Origin: an uncultured Granulosicoccaceae bacterium
GTDB taxonomy: Bacteria > Pseudomonadota > Gammaproteobacteria > Granulosicoccales > Granulosicoccaceae
Direction: 5' to 3'
NCBI GenBank assembly: GCA_938006335.1
Contig: CALLMF010000033.1
Span: 45,034 to 109,033, forward strand
Length of the DNA: 64,000 bases
Numbering within the stretch: position 1 is the first letter of the stretch; every line of letters begins with the position of its first letter. Made by a program: the position numbers and the translations under genes. Below are positions 1 to 9,924 of this stretch, in pieces. The notes beneath the pieces are model-generated. The model made no database searches. It saw only the letters and a program-made list of their open reading frames with translations, and was not told where the DNA came from.

Positions 1-104
1 GTCGCGTCCCACAACTGTCGACTGACAGATTGTCCGCGTATCAAACGACGAGTTGCAGTGACAAGCCATGAAGTGGTTCACGAATTCTCCGCAGTCACAG
101 GTAC

Positions 105-1238
105 TCACGCGTTCCGCGTGATGTTGTGGTCAGCGAGCACACGCACCAGCCATGCCCGATAACGACGAAACAGTAGATGGATCCGTCGAGCGCGTGCGGA
201 TCGATACATGCTGAGGTTCCACATCGGTTCGCTTTCACAGCCGAATTCTTCCTTGTAAGACGGTGGAGTCCCGCGCATCAGGTCGTACCACTGGTAGCCG
301 GCATTGCGGCGATGCTGCATCTCGGTCAGGTGTGCGAGCGTCAGCGGCATGAAGCGATTGGCCCCCTCGAGTGAGAATCCGCTCTGGTAGTAGTGGCAGG
401 TATGGCCGTCGGCAAAGCAATAGATCGCTGCCCGTGTGGCCCCGCCAATGTCGTAACAGATCACGTCCGCGCGACCGGTATCGCCCCAACGACGGATCAG
501 CTCACGATGGAACTCTTCGAAGCGAACCGCCGAGAACGACGAGCGCTTGCCACGCGAGTCGAGCCGTTCGTTGTTCAAGCGGACGAGCTCGTCGAAGTGC
601 GACGTGCCGTCTGGTGTCTCGACAAGACTGGAACGCGTCAGCCCTCCGCACTTTTCAGCGGCCTTGCGGCTACGAAGAATGCGACGGCCACGGCTGGCAC
701 CCATCCGTTCGAAGTGAGCGTCTTCTCCGTCTGCCAGTCGTGCCCGATAACGTCGTCCGGCTGGCGACTCGATACGGGTGAGCGAGCCCTCGCTTCTACG
801 CGCGGCTCTCAGGATCCACGACTCGTTGAGCAGGCACATGAAATTCACCCGGTACCAGTCACTGAATCCGACCAGATGTTGCATGACACAGCTGGCCCAA
901 CGAAGCCGAGTGTCTTCATCGAGACCAGCCACCATTAACAGGTCACCGTACTCGGTTGCCACTTCCTCGGCACGTGCCTCGCCTGTGCCGATCAGATGCA
1001 GACTCGGCCCCATGGAAAGACGGCTGCGCTTGCGGTACATCGGTAGCACCGCGACCAGCGCTTGCTCACGTCGCAAGGTAATGATGTGCAGCCGGTCATG
1101 CGAGCTTGCGAATATCTGCCACCACGCGTGGTGCCAGTCCCACTCCATGAACACTGAAGAATGACGATCACTGCCCGAGAGCGCTTGCCATTCGGGCTTG
1201 AGCGCTTCAAAACCGGCGAGCGTATCCACCACCTCCAA
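105..1238 (-). CDS. CelD/BcsL-like acetyltransferase (GNAT superfamily)
   Basis: About 377 aa. The C-terminal half has the pattern of the Acetyltransf_6 (CelD/FemAB-like) fold: a basic segment, a FDELVRLNNERLDSRGK-like stretch, then AAIYCFADGHTCHYYQSGF and a YDLMRG motif near the end. Relatives transfer acyl groups in exopolysaccharide or cell-envelope metabolism; the substrate cannot be read here. The frame stays open to 1502 but would then overlap the divergent bhmT gene, so I chose a TTG at 1238, just before the conserved SLEVVDTLAGF stretch; a nearby GTG is also possible. The first 104 bases of the window, downstream of its stop, show no gene. Confidence 0.7.
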   Translation of the reverse strand: MEVVDTLAGFEALKPEWQALSGSDRHSSVFMEWDWHHAWWQIFASSHDRLHIITLRREQALVAVLPMYRKRSRLSMGPSLHLIGTGEARAEEVATEYGDLLMVAGLDEDTRLRWASCVMQHLVGFSDWYRVNFMCLLNESWILRAARRSEGSLTRIESPAGRRYRARLADGEDAHFERMGASRGRRILRSRKAAEKCGGLTRSSLVETPDGTSHFDELVRLNNERLDSRGKRSSFSAVRFEEFHRELIRRWGDTGRADVICYDIGGATRAAIYCFADGHTCHYYQSGFSLEGANRFMPLTLAHLTEMQHRRNAGYQWYDLMRGTPPSYKEEFGCESEPMWNLSMYRSARARRIHLLFRRYRAWLVRVLADHNITRNA

Positions 1239-1289
1239 TGACTCGTTATCGACGAGTAGTGCGTGCGCGGCCGTGCTAGCCTCCGGCGC

Positions 1290-2360
1290 ATGAAAAACCG
1301 GTTTCGAACCCTTCTCGATGGAGGCCACATTTTGCTCGCAGATGGTGCCATGGGCACCAACCTGTTTGCCATGGGCCTCGAGACCGGGGACGCGCCCGAA
1401 CTCTGGAACGTTGATCATCCTGACCGTATCGAGACCTTGCACAAGGCATTCATCAGCGCTGGTTCGGACATCCTTCTTACCAACTCGTTTGGAGGTACCC
1501 ATTTCCGCTTAGCGTTGCACAAGGCAGGCCATCGTGTGGGGGAATTGAACCGAGCAGCCGCCCGGATCGCCCGCGACGCGGTGGATAAGTATTCTGACCG
1601 TGATGAATACCACAAACCGCTGGTCGCCGGCTCCATGGGCCCCACCGGCGAAATTCTGGCGCCCAACGGCGCCGTATCCGTCAAAGACGCGCAGGCCGCC
1701 TTTCGCGAGCAAGCCGAAGCACTCGCCGCAGGCGGTGTCGATATGCTCTGGATTGAAACCATATCGTCCGCCGAAGAAATCGAAGCCGCTGTGCGTGGAG
1801 CGGCCGATGTCGGCCTCCCCATCGTGTACACCGTCAGCATCGACACCAACGGCCGCACCATGATGGGGCTGACCGCTGACGACACTCTCGCCGCCGTCGA
1901 GCGCATCGGCGTGCCGATCGATGCCTTGGGTACCAACTGCGGTGTTGGCGCCTCCGAAGTCGTCGCGGCCATCCGGAATTTCGTCACGGCAAGCGACAGC
2001 CGTGGTAGTGCTCTGCCCCTGGTCGCCAAGGCCAACTGCGGTATACCCGAATGGCAGGGGGATGCGATCGTCTACAACGGCACCCCGGAATTGATGGCTG
2101 ACTATGCCCGTCTTGCCGCGGACGCCGGCGCCCGCATCATCGGCGGCTGTTGCGGAACCACGCCGGAGCACGTGGCAGCGATGCGTGCCGCAATCGACGG
2201 GCGGGTTCCGGAAGCGGCACCCGACGTCGAAGAGATCGTCAGTCGACTGGGCGAGATCTCGAGCGGTGCCCGGGCGCAGCTTACCGGCGACCTGAGCGTC
2301 GCTGGCGGCGCTGCCAGCGGCGCCGGCAAACGCACCTCCCGACGACGACGATCGAAGTGA
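1290..2360 (+). CDS. bhmT: Betaine-homocysteine S-methyltransferase family protein
   Basis: 356 aa, one homocysteine S-methyltransferase barrel. It starts with LLADGAMGTNLF and has the zinc ligands of the family: Cys217 in GTNCG and the Cys287-Cys288 pair in GGCCGT. The likely reaction is methyl transfer from glycine betaine (or dimethylsulfoniopropionate or S-methylmethionine) to homocysteine, giving methionine. The length fits short bacterial BHMT enzymes and is far below full MetH; no cobalamin domain follows. The C-terminal tail is basic and low in complexity. Start ATG 1290 was chosen because LLDGG..LLADGAMG is the usual N-terminus. The stop overlaps the next ATG by one base (TGATG), suggesting translational coupling. 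Confidence 0.85.
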   Translation: MKNRFRTLLDGGHILLADGAMGTNLFAMGLETGDAPELWNVDHPDRIETLHKAFISAGSDILLTNSFGGTHFRLALHKAGHRVGELNRAAARIARDAVDKYSDRDEYHKPLVAGSMGPTGEILAPNGAVSVKDAQAAFREQAEALAAGGVDMLWIETISSAEEIEAAVRGAADVGLPIVYTVSIDTNGRTMMGLTADDTLAAVERIGVPIDALGTNCGVGASEVVAAIRNFVTASDSRGSALPLVAKANCGIPEWQGDAIVYNGTPELMADYARLAADAGARIIGGCCGTTPEHVAAMRAAIDGRVPEAAPDVEEIVSRLGEISSGARAQLTGDLSVAGGAASGAGKRTSRRRRSK

Positions 2361-3166
2361 TGCCAGGCAAGACCCTTCTACCCAACCTCATCGCGGCCGC
2401 GATCGCACTGTGCGGCTGGCTGCTCGGTGGATCGATCGGTAGCGTGGTCCTCAGCACGGGCCTGTTTGCTCTGTCCGGTGCGCTGACCAACTGGCTCGCG
2501 GTGCACATGCTGTTCGAACGCGTACCGGGCCTGTACGGCTCTGGCGTCATCGCCTTGCGCTTCGAAGACCTCAAGCGCGGCATCATCGATCTGGTGCGCG
2601 AAGAGCTGTTCGGCAAGGACAAGGTCGAGCGCTTGTTCGACACGGCGCTGCAGAAGCAGGCCCAGTCCGCGACGGACTCAGCCGCAAGCAACACCACCGC
2701 TGACAGCGATGACGGCACCGCATCCGAAGGTGCCTCCGAGACCGTCAACGGCGTGGACATGTCCGGTCTGGTCGACAGCATTGATGTGAACGCGGCGTTT
2801 GATCAACTGCTCGAAACAGTCGAGGCTTCCTCGTTTGGCAATCTGCTGCAGATGGTTGGAGGCATCAGTGCCCTGGAGCCACTGCGTGAGCCGTTTGGCA
2901 AGCGACTCAAACGTATTCTCAACGACGCCGCTCGCTCACCGAAACTCCAGGCCGCCGTCGCTCGCCAGCTGAACAGCGAAGCCAACCGCGAGCGCTTTCG
3001 TCAACGTCTCGAGTTGCTGCTGCAGGCACGACTCGACGAACTGACCCCCGAGATGGTCCGTGACCTGATGAGCCGACTCATCAGACGTCATCTCGGCTGG
3101 CTGGTGGTCTGGGGTGCGGTGTTCGGCGGCCTTATCGGTCTGGTTGCGGGCTTGATCGGCCTGTAG
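2360..3166 (+). CDS. DUF445 family membrane protein
   Basis: 268 aa. It has an N-terminal hydrophobic pair (LLPNLIAAAIALCGWLLGG and a second segment ending in the family-typical ALTNWLAVHMLFERVPGLYGSG), a long soluble middle and a C-terminal membrane hairpin (WLVVWGAVFGGLIGLVAGLI). This topology matches DUF445 (YheB/YjiN-like) inner-membrane proteins of unknown function. A Ser/Thr/Asp-rich insertion around residues 97-125 looks like a flexible linker. It overlaps the bhmT stop by one base, so it is probably co-translated with bhmT, though I know of no functional link. It ends 10 bp before the convergent gene. Confidence 0.8.
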   Translation: MPGKTLLPNLIAAAIALCGWLLGGSIGSVVLSTGLFALSGALTNWLAVHMLFERVPGLYGSGVIALRFEDLKRGIIDLVREELFGKDKVERLFDTALQKQAQSATDSAASNTTADSDDGTASEGASETVNGVDMSGLVDSIDVNAAFDQLLETVEASSFGNLLQMVGGISALEPLREPFGKRLKRILNDAARSPKLQAAVARQLNSEANRERFRQRLELLLQARLDELTPEMVRDLMSRLIRRHLGWLVVWGAVFGGLIGLVAGLIGL

Positions 3167-3176
3167 ACGACGATCT

Positions 3177-3536
3177 TCAGCGCTCCACATGACTCCGCGC
3201 GCGCAGTGGCACGCCATCAAACTCGATGCCGCCCCAGCCGGTTTCCATGAAGCGCCGGATGTTCGGATGACTGTCCCCTTCCGGGTTGCGCAGCACATCA
3301 GCTCGATAGAAGGCGCCAAACAGCACCAGTGTCTCCTCCTGATTCAGGTCGTGCAATCTGGCGAAGGCAAAGACACGACAGGCGCCACTGTTCTGCCCAG
3401 CTTCGTTGGTGATGTCCGCGTTGCGAAACGCGGTAGGCACGAAGCGATACAGACGATTGATCAGCGCCACCGTATCCGGGAACTCAATGGCCTCCGGATG
3501 GTTTCGCACCCGGTTCAAAAACAGTTCCAGTTCCAT
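3177..3536 (-). CDS. HopJ-domain protein
   Basis: 119 aa. The whole protein matches the HopJ family (PF08888): FLNRVRNHPEAIEF, Y.F.PT.F.N..., AGQNSGACRVFAFARLHDL, ETLVLFGAFYR..V and a closing GWGGIEFDG.PL. Homologues are common in non-pathogenic Proteobacteria, so the type III effector name is historical and says little about function. The ATG at 3536 is preferred to the TTG three bases upstream. It lies 38 bp downstream of maeB on the same strand, as the last gene of a probable leuA-maeB-hopJ transcript. Confidence 0.8.
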   Translation of the reverse strand: MELELFLNRVRNHPEAIEFPDTVALINRLYRFVPTAFRNADITNEAGQNSGACRVFAFARLHDLNQEETLVLFGAFYRADVLRNPEGDSHPNIRRFMETGWGGIEFDGVPLRARSHVER

Positions 3537-3574
3537 CAACGTGTCGAGACCTGTCGCAACTGCGAGGCTAGATA

Positions 3575-5880
3575 CTAGCAGTCGCTATCGACCGTACGAC
3601 TGTCGATGGCATCGGTCGCGGCGATAGCGGCAAGGTTGACGATACCGCGCACGGTAGTGGACTCCGTCACTACGTGGGCCGGCTTGTCCAGACCCATGAG
3701 CATGGGCCCTACCGGTAGACCGTCACCCAGGACCTTCATCATGTTGTAGGTGATGTTGGCCGCATCGAGGTTGGGCATGATCAGGAGATTGGCACCGCCC
3801 GTATACGCCGCGTGCGGGAAGATCCGATCGCGGGTTTCCTGCGAAAGTGCGGCATCAGCGTGCATTTCGCCTTCCACGGCAAGGTCCGGGAATCGCGTCG
3901 TGATGATCTCGCGCGCTTCGCGCATCTTGCGCGCCGAGGGATTGTCCCGGCTACCGAAGTTGGAGTGTGACAACAAGGCCACCTTCGGCGTCATGCCAAA
4001 GCGACGCACCAGGCGCGCGCCCATGGCGGCGGTTTCTGCCACGTCCACTGAACTCGGGTCCACGGTCACGTGGGTATCGCTCAGGAACACGGTGCCGGTG
4101 GGCATCAGCATCAGCATCAGGGCCGAGACATCGCGGATGCCTTCAGCCAGTCCGATGATGGTGCACAGGTGTTGCAAGTGCCGGCTGTACGCGCCCTGCG
4201 CACCACACACCAGTGCGTCGGCGTACCCCTCGCGCACCATCACCGCAGCAAGGGCTGTCGGTCGGCTGCGAATCACGCTCATCGCGTATTCCGGAGAGAC
4301 ACCCGCACGCTCGGTGATGCGGTGATACACATCTACCTGACGGTCGAAGTCGGGGTTGTCCTGCGGATCGACGAGGTCAAAGCCTTCACCGATCTTCATG
4401 TTCAGACCGAGTTCGGCAATCTGCGCCGTAACCCGCTCGATGCGACCGATCAACACCGGACGACAGATCGCATCGTCCACCAGGATCTTCGTTGCGTTGA
4501 GTACGCGCGGTGACTCACCTTCTGCAAGCACCACTCGTTGCAGATTCGCCTGTGCACGTTCGAAAACCGGCTTCATGATGAGACCTGATCGGAACACGAA
4601 CTGGCGCAGACGGCGACGGTAGGCATCGAAGTCCTCGATGGGTCGCGTGGCAACGCCAGAGTCCATCGCTGCGCGTGCCACCGCCGCCGGCACTTCCAGC
4701 AAAAGACGGTAATCGAATGGCTTCGGTATCAGGTAGTCCTTGCCGAAACGCAGCGGCTGACCGCCGTAGGCAGCCGACACCGCCTCGGGGGCTTCGCGTT
4801 CGGCGATCGCAGCGATGGCCTGCACGGCCGCGGCCTGCATTTCGCCATTGATTTCAGTGGCGCCGACATCAAGTGCGCCACGAAACAGGAAGGGGAAGCA
4901 CAGTACGTTGTTGACCTGGTTCGGGTAGTCCGAGCGGCCGGTGGCGACGATGGCGTCATCGCGAGTGGCGTGTACGAGGTCCGGGCTGATTTCAGGGTCG
5001 GGGTTGGCAAGTGCCAGAATGAAGGGCCCATCTGCCATGGCTGCGACATCGTCGGCCTTCAACACGTCAGGTGCCGACAAGCCGAGGAATACATCGGCAC
5101 CAGCAATCACATCGGACAAGGTGCGCGCATCGGTGTCACGCGCGTAGGCCGCCTTGTAGGGATCCATGCCGGACTCTCGCCTGCTGTACACCACACCCTC
5201 GACGTCGCACACCGTCACGTTCTCGCGCTTGAGACCCATGAACACCAGCAGGTTCAGACACGCAAGCGCCGCTGCGCCCGCCCCACTGCACACCAGGCGC
5301 ACCTCCTCAAGGGACTTGTTGGACAAGCGCAGACCGTTGGTGACCGCGGCTGCAACCACAATCGCCGTGCCGTGCTGATCATCATGAAACACCGGGATGT
5401 TCATCCGCTCGCGCAAGCGTTTTTCGATTTCGAAGCACTCTGGCGCCTTGATGTCTTCCAGATTGATACCGCCGAAGGTGGGTTCCATCAACGCAACCGC
5501 ATCAACGAATCGATCCACATCCGTGGTGTCGAGCTCGAGGTCGAACACATCAACGTTGGCGAACTTCTTGAACAGCACCGCCTTGCCTTCCATCACCGGC
5601 TTCGAGGCCAAAGCGCCGATGGCGCCGAGACCGAGCACTGCTGTGCCGTTGGTGATCACAGCCACCAGGTTGCTGCGCGTGGTCAGACTTGCCGCTTCCA
5701 GCGGGTCTTCTTCGATAGCCTTGCAGGCGGCGGCAACACCGGGCGAGTAGGCCAGCGCGAGATCGCGCTGGTTGACCATGTTCTTGGTCGCCGATATTTC
5801 GAGCTTGCCGGGGGTGGGATAGCGGTGATACGCCAGCGCCGCCTCGGACAGAGACTGATCGCGTTCGTCGTCAACAGCCA

Positions 5881-5881
<1 letters not shown>
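3575..5881 (-). CDS. maeB: NADP-dependent malic enzyme with phosphotransacetylase-like domain
   Basis: 768 aa, the usual MaeB length. The N-terminal part (about 1-430) is malic enzyme: [37 protein letters not shown] and a [13 protein letters not shown] nucleotide fold. The C-terminal part (about 440-768) is a phosphate acetyl/butyryl-transferase-like domain ([42 protein letters not shown]) that in characterised homologues binds acetyl-CoA as a regulator and does not catalyse. It converts malate to pyruvate and CO2 with NADPH formation in the cytoplasm. Its ATG overlaps the leuA stop by one base (TAATG), so it is translationally coupled to leuA, a logical link through pyruvate and acetyl-CoA supply. 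Confidence 0.93.
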
Positions 5882-7641
<1,760 letters not shown>

Positions 7642-7751
7642 TCAAGCCAGCCCGGCTGGCAGAGCAGCGGAGGATACGACGAAAATTCTGGAACCCCGAG
7701 GCCACAAGCACACGGGGAATCGTGGTCCGCTTAGCCCGCGGGCCCAAGGCT

Positions 7752-7820
7752 CTACAGCAGCCCGGCCCTCCCGAGGGAGGCCGGGCGTGGAAGAGCGAGG
7801 CCGTGCGTGCGCGTGATCAT
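7752..7820 (-). CDS. Putative leucine-rich leader peptide of leuA
   Basis: A 22-codon reading frame starting ATG ATC ACG CGC and ending CTG CTG TAG, 168 bp upstream of leuA on the same strand. Five of the 22 codons are Leu (positions 8, 10, 16, 21, 22), two directly before the stop. A very stable hairpin overlaps its second half, and a weaker CCCCG...CGGGG stem followed by AATTTTCG lies between it and leuA. This is the layout expected for ribosome-mediated transcription attenuation of a leucine gene. Against it: the Leu codons are mostly scattered, no good ribosome-binding site is visible, and the presumed terminator is weak. Confidence 0.35.
   Translation of the reverse strand: MITRTHGLALPRPASLGRAGLL
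7760..7786 (-). promoter_or_regulatory. GC-rich hairpin in the leuA leader
   Basis: Reading on the minus strand, GCCCGGCC-TCCC pairs with GGGA-GGGCCGGGC around a TC loop, with a single bulged C. It lies inside the putative leader peptide frame and has no T-run after it, so it is not a simple terminator; a pause or anti-terminator element is more likely. Confidence 0.5.
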
Positions 7821-7826
7821 TGGCGA

Positions 7827-7855
7827 AGACTAGACGCGCGCGTTGCTGCGGTCAA
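7827..7855 (-). promoter_or_regulatory. Possible sigma70 promoter for the leuA leader
   Basis: Minus-strand TTGACC (5 of 6 to the -35 consensus), a 17-bp spacer, then TAGTCT (3 of 6 to the -10). Transcription would begin at or just before the leader peptide ATG, making the leader transcript almost leaderless. Weak -10, so tentative. Confidence 0.3.
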
Positions 7856-7881
7856 CAGCCGGGCAAGATGCGCGAACAGGG

Positions 7882-8130
7882 TCACTTCTCGTCGGCCTCA
7901 TCAGGCGTCACGAGCAAGGGGCGTATCAGCTTCTCGAGCCCGTTCACCTTGATCTCGTGCATGAGCGCCAGGCGCCTGCCGAGCGTGCCAGTCGGGAAAC
8001 CTTCGCGGTAGAACCACACCAGATACGGTTCCGGCAAATCAATGAGACGGGTGCCGGCAAACCGCCCGAAGGGCATCGGCATGGAAGCGGCCGCGACGAG
8101 CTCCTGGCCATCCGCATCGAGCTCAGTCAT
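7882..8130 (-). CDS. DUF3820 family protein
   Basis: 82 aa. It matches the DUF3820 family from MPFGRFAGTRLIDLPEPYLVWF through GFPTGTLGRRLALMHEIKVNGLE. The family is sometimes called a quorum-sensing-regulated virulence factor, a label with little direct support; no catalytic motif is obvious. I chose ATG 8130 because its ATGACTGA overlaps the end of the upstream EamA gene by 8 bp, implying coupled translation, and because the extra upstream residues do not look conserved. It is separated from leuA by the leader region. Confidence 0.75.
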   Translation of the reverse strand: MTELDADGQELVAAASMPMPFGRFAGTRLIDLPEPYLVWFYREGFPTGTLGRRLALMHEIKVNGLEKLIRPLLVTPDEADEK

Positions 8131-9172
8131 CTCGTGGCTCGCTGGCATTGGTGCCACCACCCTCGTCTGGTGTCGTGTGTTGATACAAGGTCAGGTCTGG
8201 CGCGTCCGTATCGCCCGACTGTGCTGACGGACCACTGGCAGCACGCAGGTTGCGCGTGCGCAGCACCGGCCGAGTCAAGGAGGCAGTGAGTTCACGCCAG
8301 ATGAACAAGAGGCCGGACAGCACGATGACCCCAGCACCAGCCACCACCTGGGTATTGATCGGCTCATTGAACACCAGCGCACCGTAGAGCAAGGCCCATA
8401 GCATCTGGCTGTACTGCATCGGCGCGACAAACTGCGCCTCGCTGGTCCGATAGGCCCACAACACGAAGCCCTGTCCGATCACCGTCAGAACACCTAGGGA
8501 CGCGATGCGCCACAACATGCTGGCAGGCATCGGCTCATAGACAAAAGCGGTGGCGATACCGCTGACAAGAACAGTCACCAGCATCGGGTACAGAATCAAG
8601 GTGATGCCGTGCTCGCGCGGACCGATACGCCGCGTGACCACGGCAGAGATCGAGATGGACAGAGCAGCAAAGCCCGCTGACAGATGCCCGGCGGACAGTT
8701 GCAGCTCGTTCGGACGCAGCACCACAAGGACACCACAGAGCCCCATGAGGATCGCAAACCAGCGAAACGCCCGCACGCGCTCGCCCAATACCGGGATGGC
8801 GAGCAAGGTAATCAGTATCGGCGCGGTGAACAGCAGCGAATACACCTCTGCCATCGGCGCCGAGGAAAACGCATGAAAAGCGGCCACCAGACCCATCGTC
8901 ATGAACACGCAGCGCAAGGCCAGCAGACCGGGCAAGCGTGGTCGGAACGAACGCTCCGGGCGTGATACGGCGAGATAGATCGAAAAGGGAACAAAGCTGA
9001 ACAGCACCGCGAAGAACACGGTCTGAAACACCGGCACACCGTGCACACTCTTGATCAGCGCATCGTGCAGCGAGAAAACGCTGTAGCCAATCAATGCAAG
9101 CCCAGAACCGAACAAGGGGCTACGCACCGCCTCAATGCCGGTCGGGATGTGCTGGTGAGTTGCTTCGGTCAT
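8123..9172 (-). CDS. EamA/DMT-family inner-membrane transporter
   Basis: 349 aa with about ten hydrophobic segments in two EamA repeats (first ALIGYSVFSLHDALIKSV...; second LSAGFAALSISISAVVTRRI...). The loops FRWFAILMGLCGVLVVLRP and APMQYSQMLWALLYGALVFNEP are typical of the drug/metabolite transporter superfamily, S-adenosylmethionine-carrier or riboflavin-transporter-like branch. Export of a small metabolite or amino acid is likely but the substrate cannot be inferred. ATG 9172 (MTEATHQHIPTG) was chosen because the upstream residues of the open frame are not membrane-like. The C-terminal tail after the last segment is hydrophilic. Confidence 0.85.
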   Translation of the reverse strand: MTEATHQHIPTGIEAVRSPLFGSGLALIGYSVFSLHDALIKSVHGVPVFQTVFFAVLFSFVPFSIYLAVSRPERSFRPRLPGLLALRCVFMTMGLVAAFHAFSSAPMAEVYSLLFTAPILITLLAIPVLGERVRAFRWFAILMGLCGVLVVLRPNELQLSAGHLSAGFAALSISISAVVTRRIGPREHGITLILYPMLVTVLVSGIATAFVYEPMPASMLWRIASLGVLTVIGQGFVLWAYRTSEAQFVAPMQYSQMLWALLYGALVFNEPINTQVVAGAGVIVLSGLLFIWRELTASLTRPVLRTRNLRAASGPSAQSGDTDAPDLTLYQHTTPDEGGGTNASEPRDD

Positions 9173-9272
9173 CCGCTTGCCTTGCTGCCGGGCATCGAAT
9201 GCTAGCAGGCAGCGCAATCCAGGGGGCTTGTCGAGGGCTTGGGCCGCCAGCCGAAAGAAGCCGGCGCACACA

Positions 9273-9710
9273 TCACGCGTTAGCGTGGAAGACCTGGTAA
9301 CAGCCGAAGTGCCCGGCCAGTCGCGCCACGAGGTAGCGCAAGCTGAGTGGCTTGGAGAGGCTCTCGCACGGCAGCGAGCCTATGGTCAGCTCCGCATCGG
9401 CGTCACCTGCAAGTGCAAGCAGAATCAGCGGCTGGCGTTCGACAGGCACTTGGGTCAGTTCAGCGCACAGAGGATCGACCAGTGTTTCGCGAGCATCGCC
9501 ATTGATCACCACAACCTGGTGACTGTACTCGGCAAACGACTGCCGCGCCGCCGAGACCGTTAAGGCCGTGTCGACCTCAAAGCCATTGCGGTCGAGGGTC
9601 GACTTCATGACCTGCAGGACGTGCGGCTCGACGTCGACGAGCAGCACCCGCTTCAGCAAGCGCAGTCCGTGCACGTTGGTCTCAGACCTGTTGGGAACTC
9701 TCCCTTCCAT
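9273..9710 (-). CDS. Receiver-like domain protein lacking the phospho-acceptor Asp
   Basis: 145 aa, a single CheY-like fold. The first strand RVLLVDVEP supplies acidic residues Asp26 and Glu28, and the KPL motif (Lys120) is present, but the strand that should end in the phosphorylated Asp reads QVVVIN, placing Asn70 at that site. It is therefore probably a pseudo-receiver or one regulated other than by phosphorylation. No output domain and no histidine kinase lie nearby. The start is uncertain: ATG 9710 is used, but a GTG just before the first strand is possible. It is divergent from the S41 protease gene with 214 bp between. Confidence 0.6.
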   Translation of the reverse strand: MEGRVPNRSETNVHGLRLLKRVLLVDVEPHVLQVMKSTLDRNGFEVDTALTVSAARQSFAEYSHQVVVINGDARETLVDPLCAELTQVPVERQPLILLALAGDADAELTIGSLPCESLSKPLSLRYLVARLAGHFGCYQVFHANA

Positions 9711-9924
9711 ACTGGGAGTAGCGGCCCCATCCCCCACGACCTTTACGATATTGAAGTACGCGTGGGCACCAAAAGGTGGCACAGTCGGTCAAAGCGTCCA
9801 CACTCAAGGACACGATTTCGGCAACGCCATGCCAAATTGTGATGCCCTTCAGATGCCGGTCATCAGGCCGCCAAGACGGTATGGACCGCCGCCGTTGAAC
9901 AGGCCAGCCAACAGGAACTCGCCT

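Noticed and set aside
2150..2360. Longer N-terminus for the DUF445 protein
   Set aside because: It would overlap the 3' part of bhmT by 210 bp; the start at 2360 begins at the first conserved membrane segment and overlaps by one base.
3177..3536. Type III secretion effector
   Set aside because: The HopJ family is widespread outside pathogens and no secretion genes are nearby.
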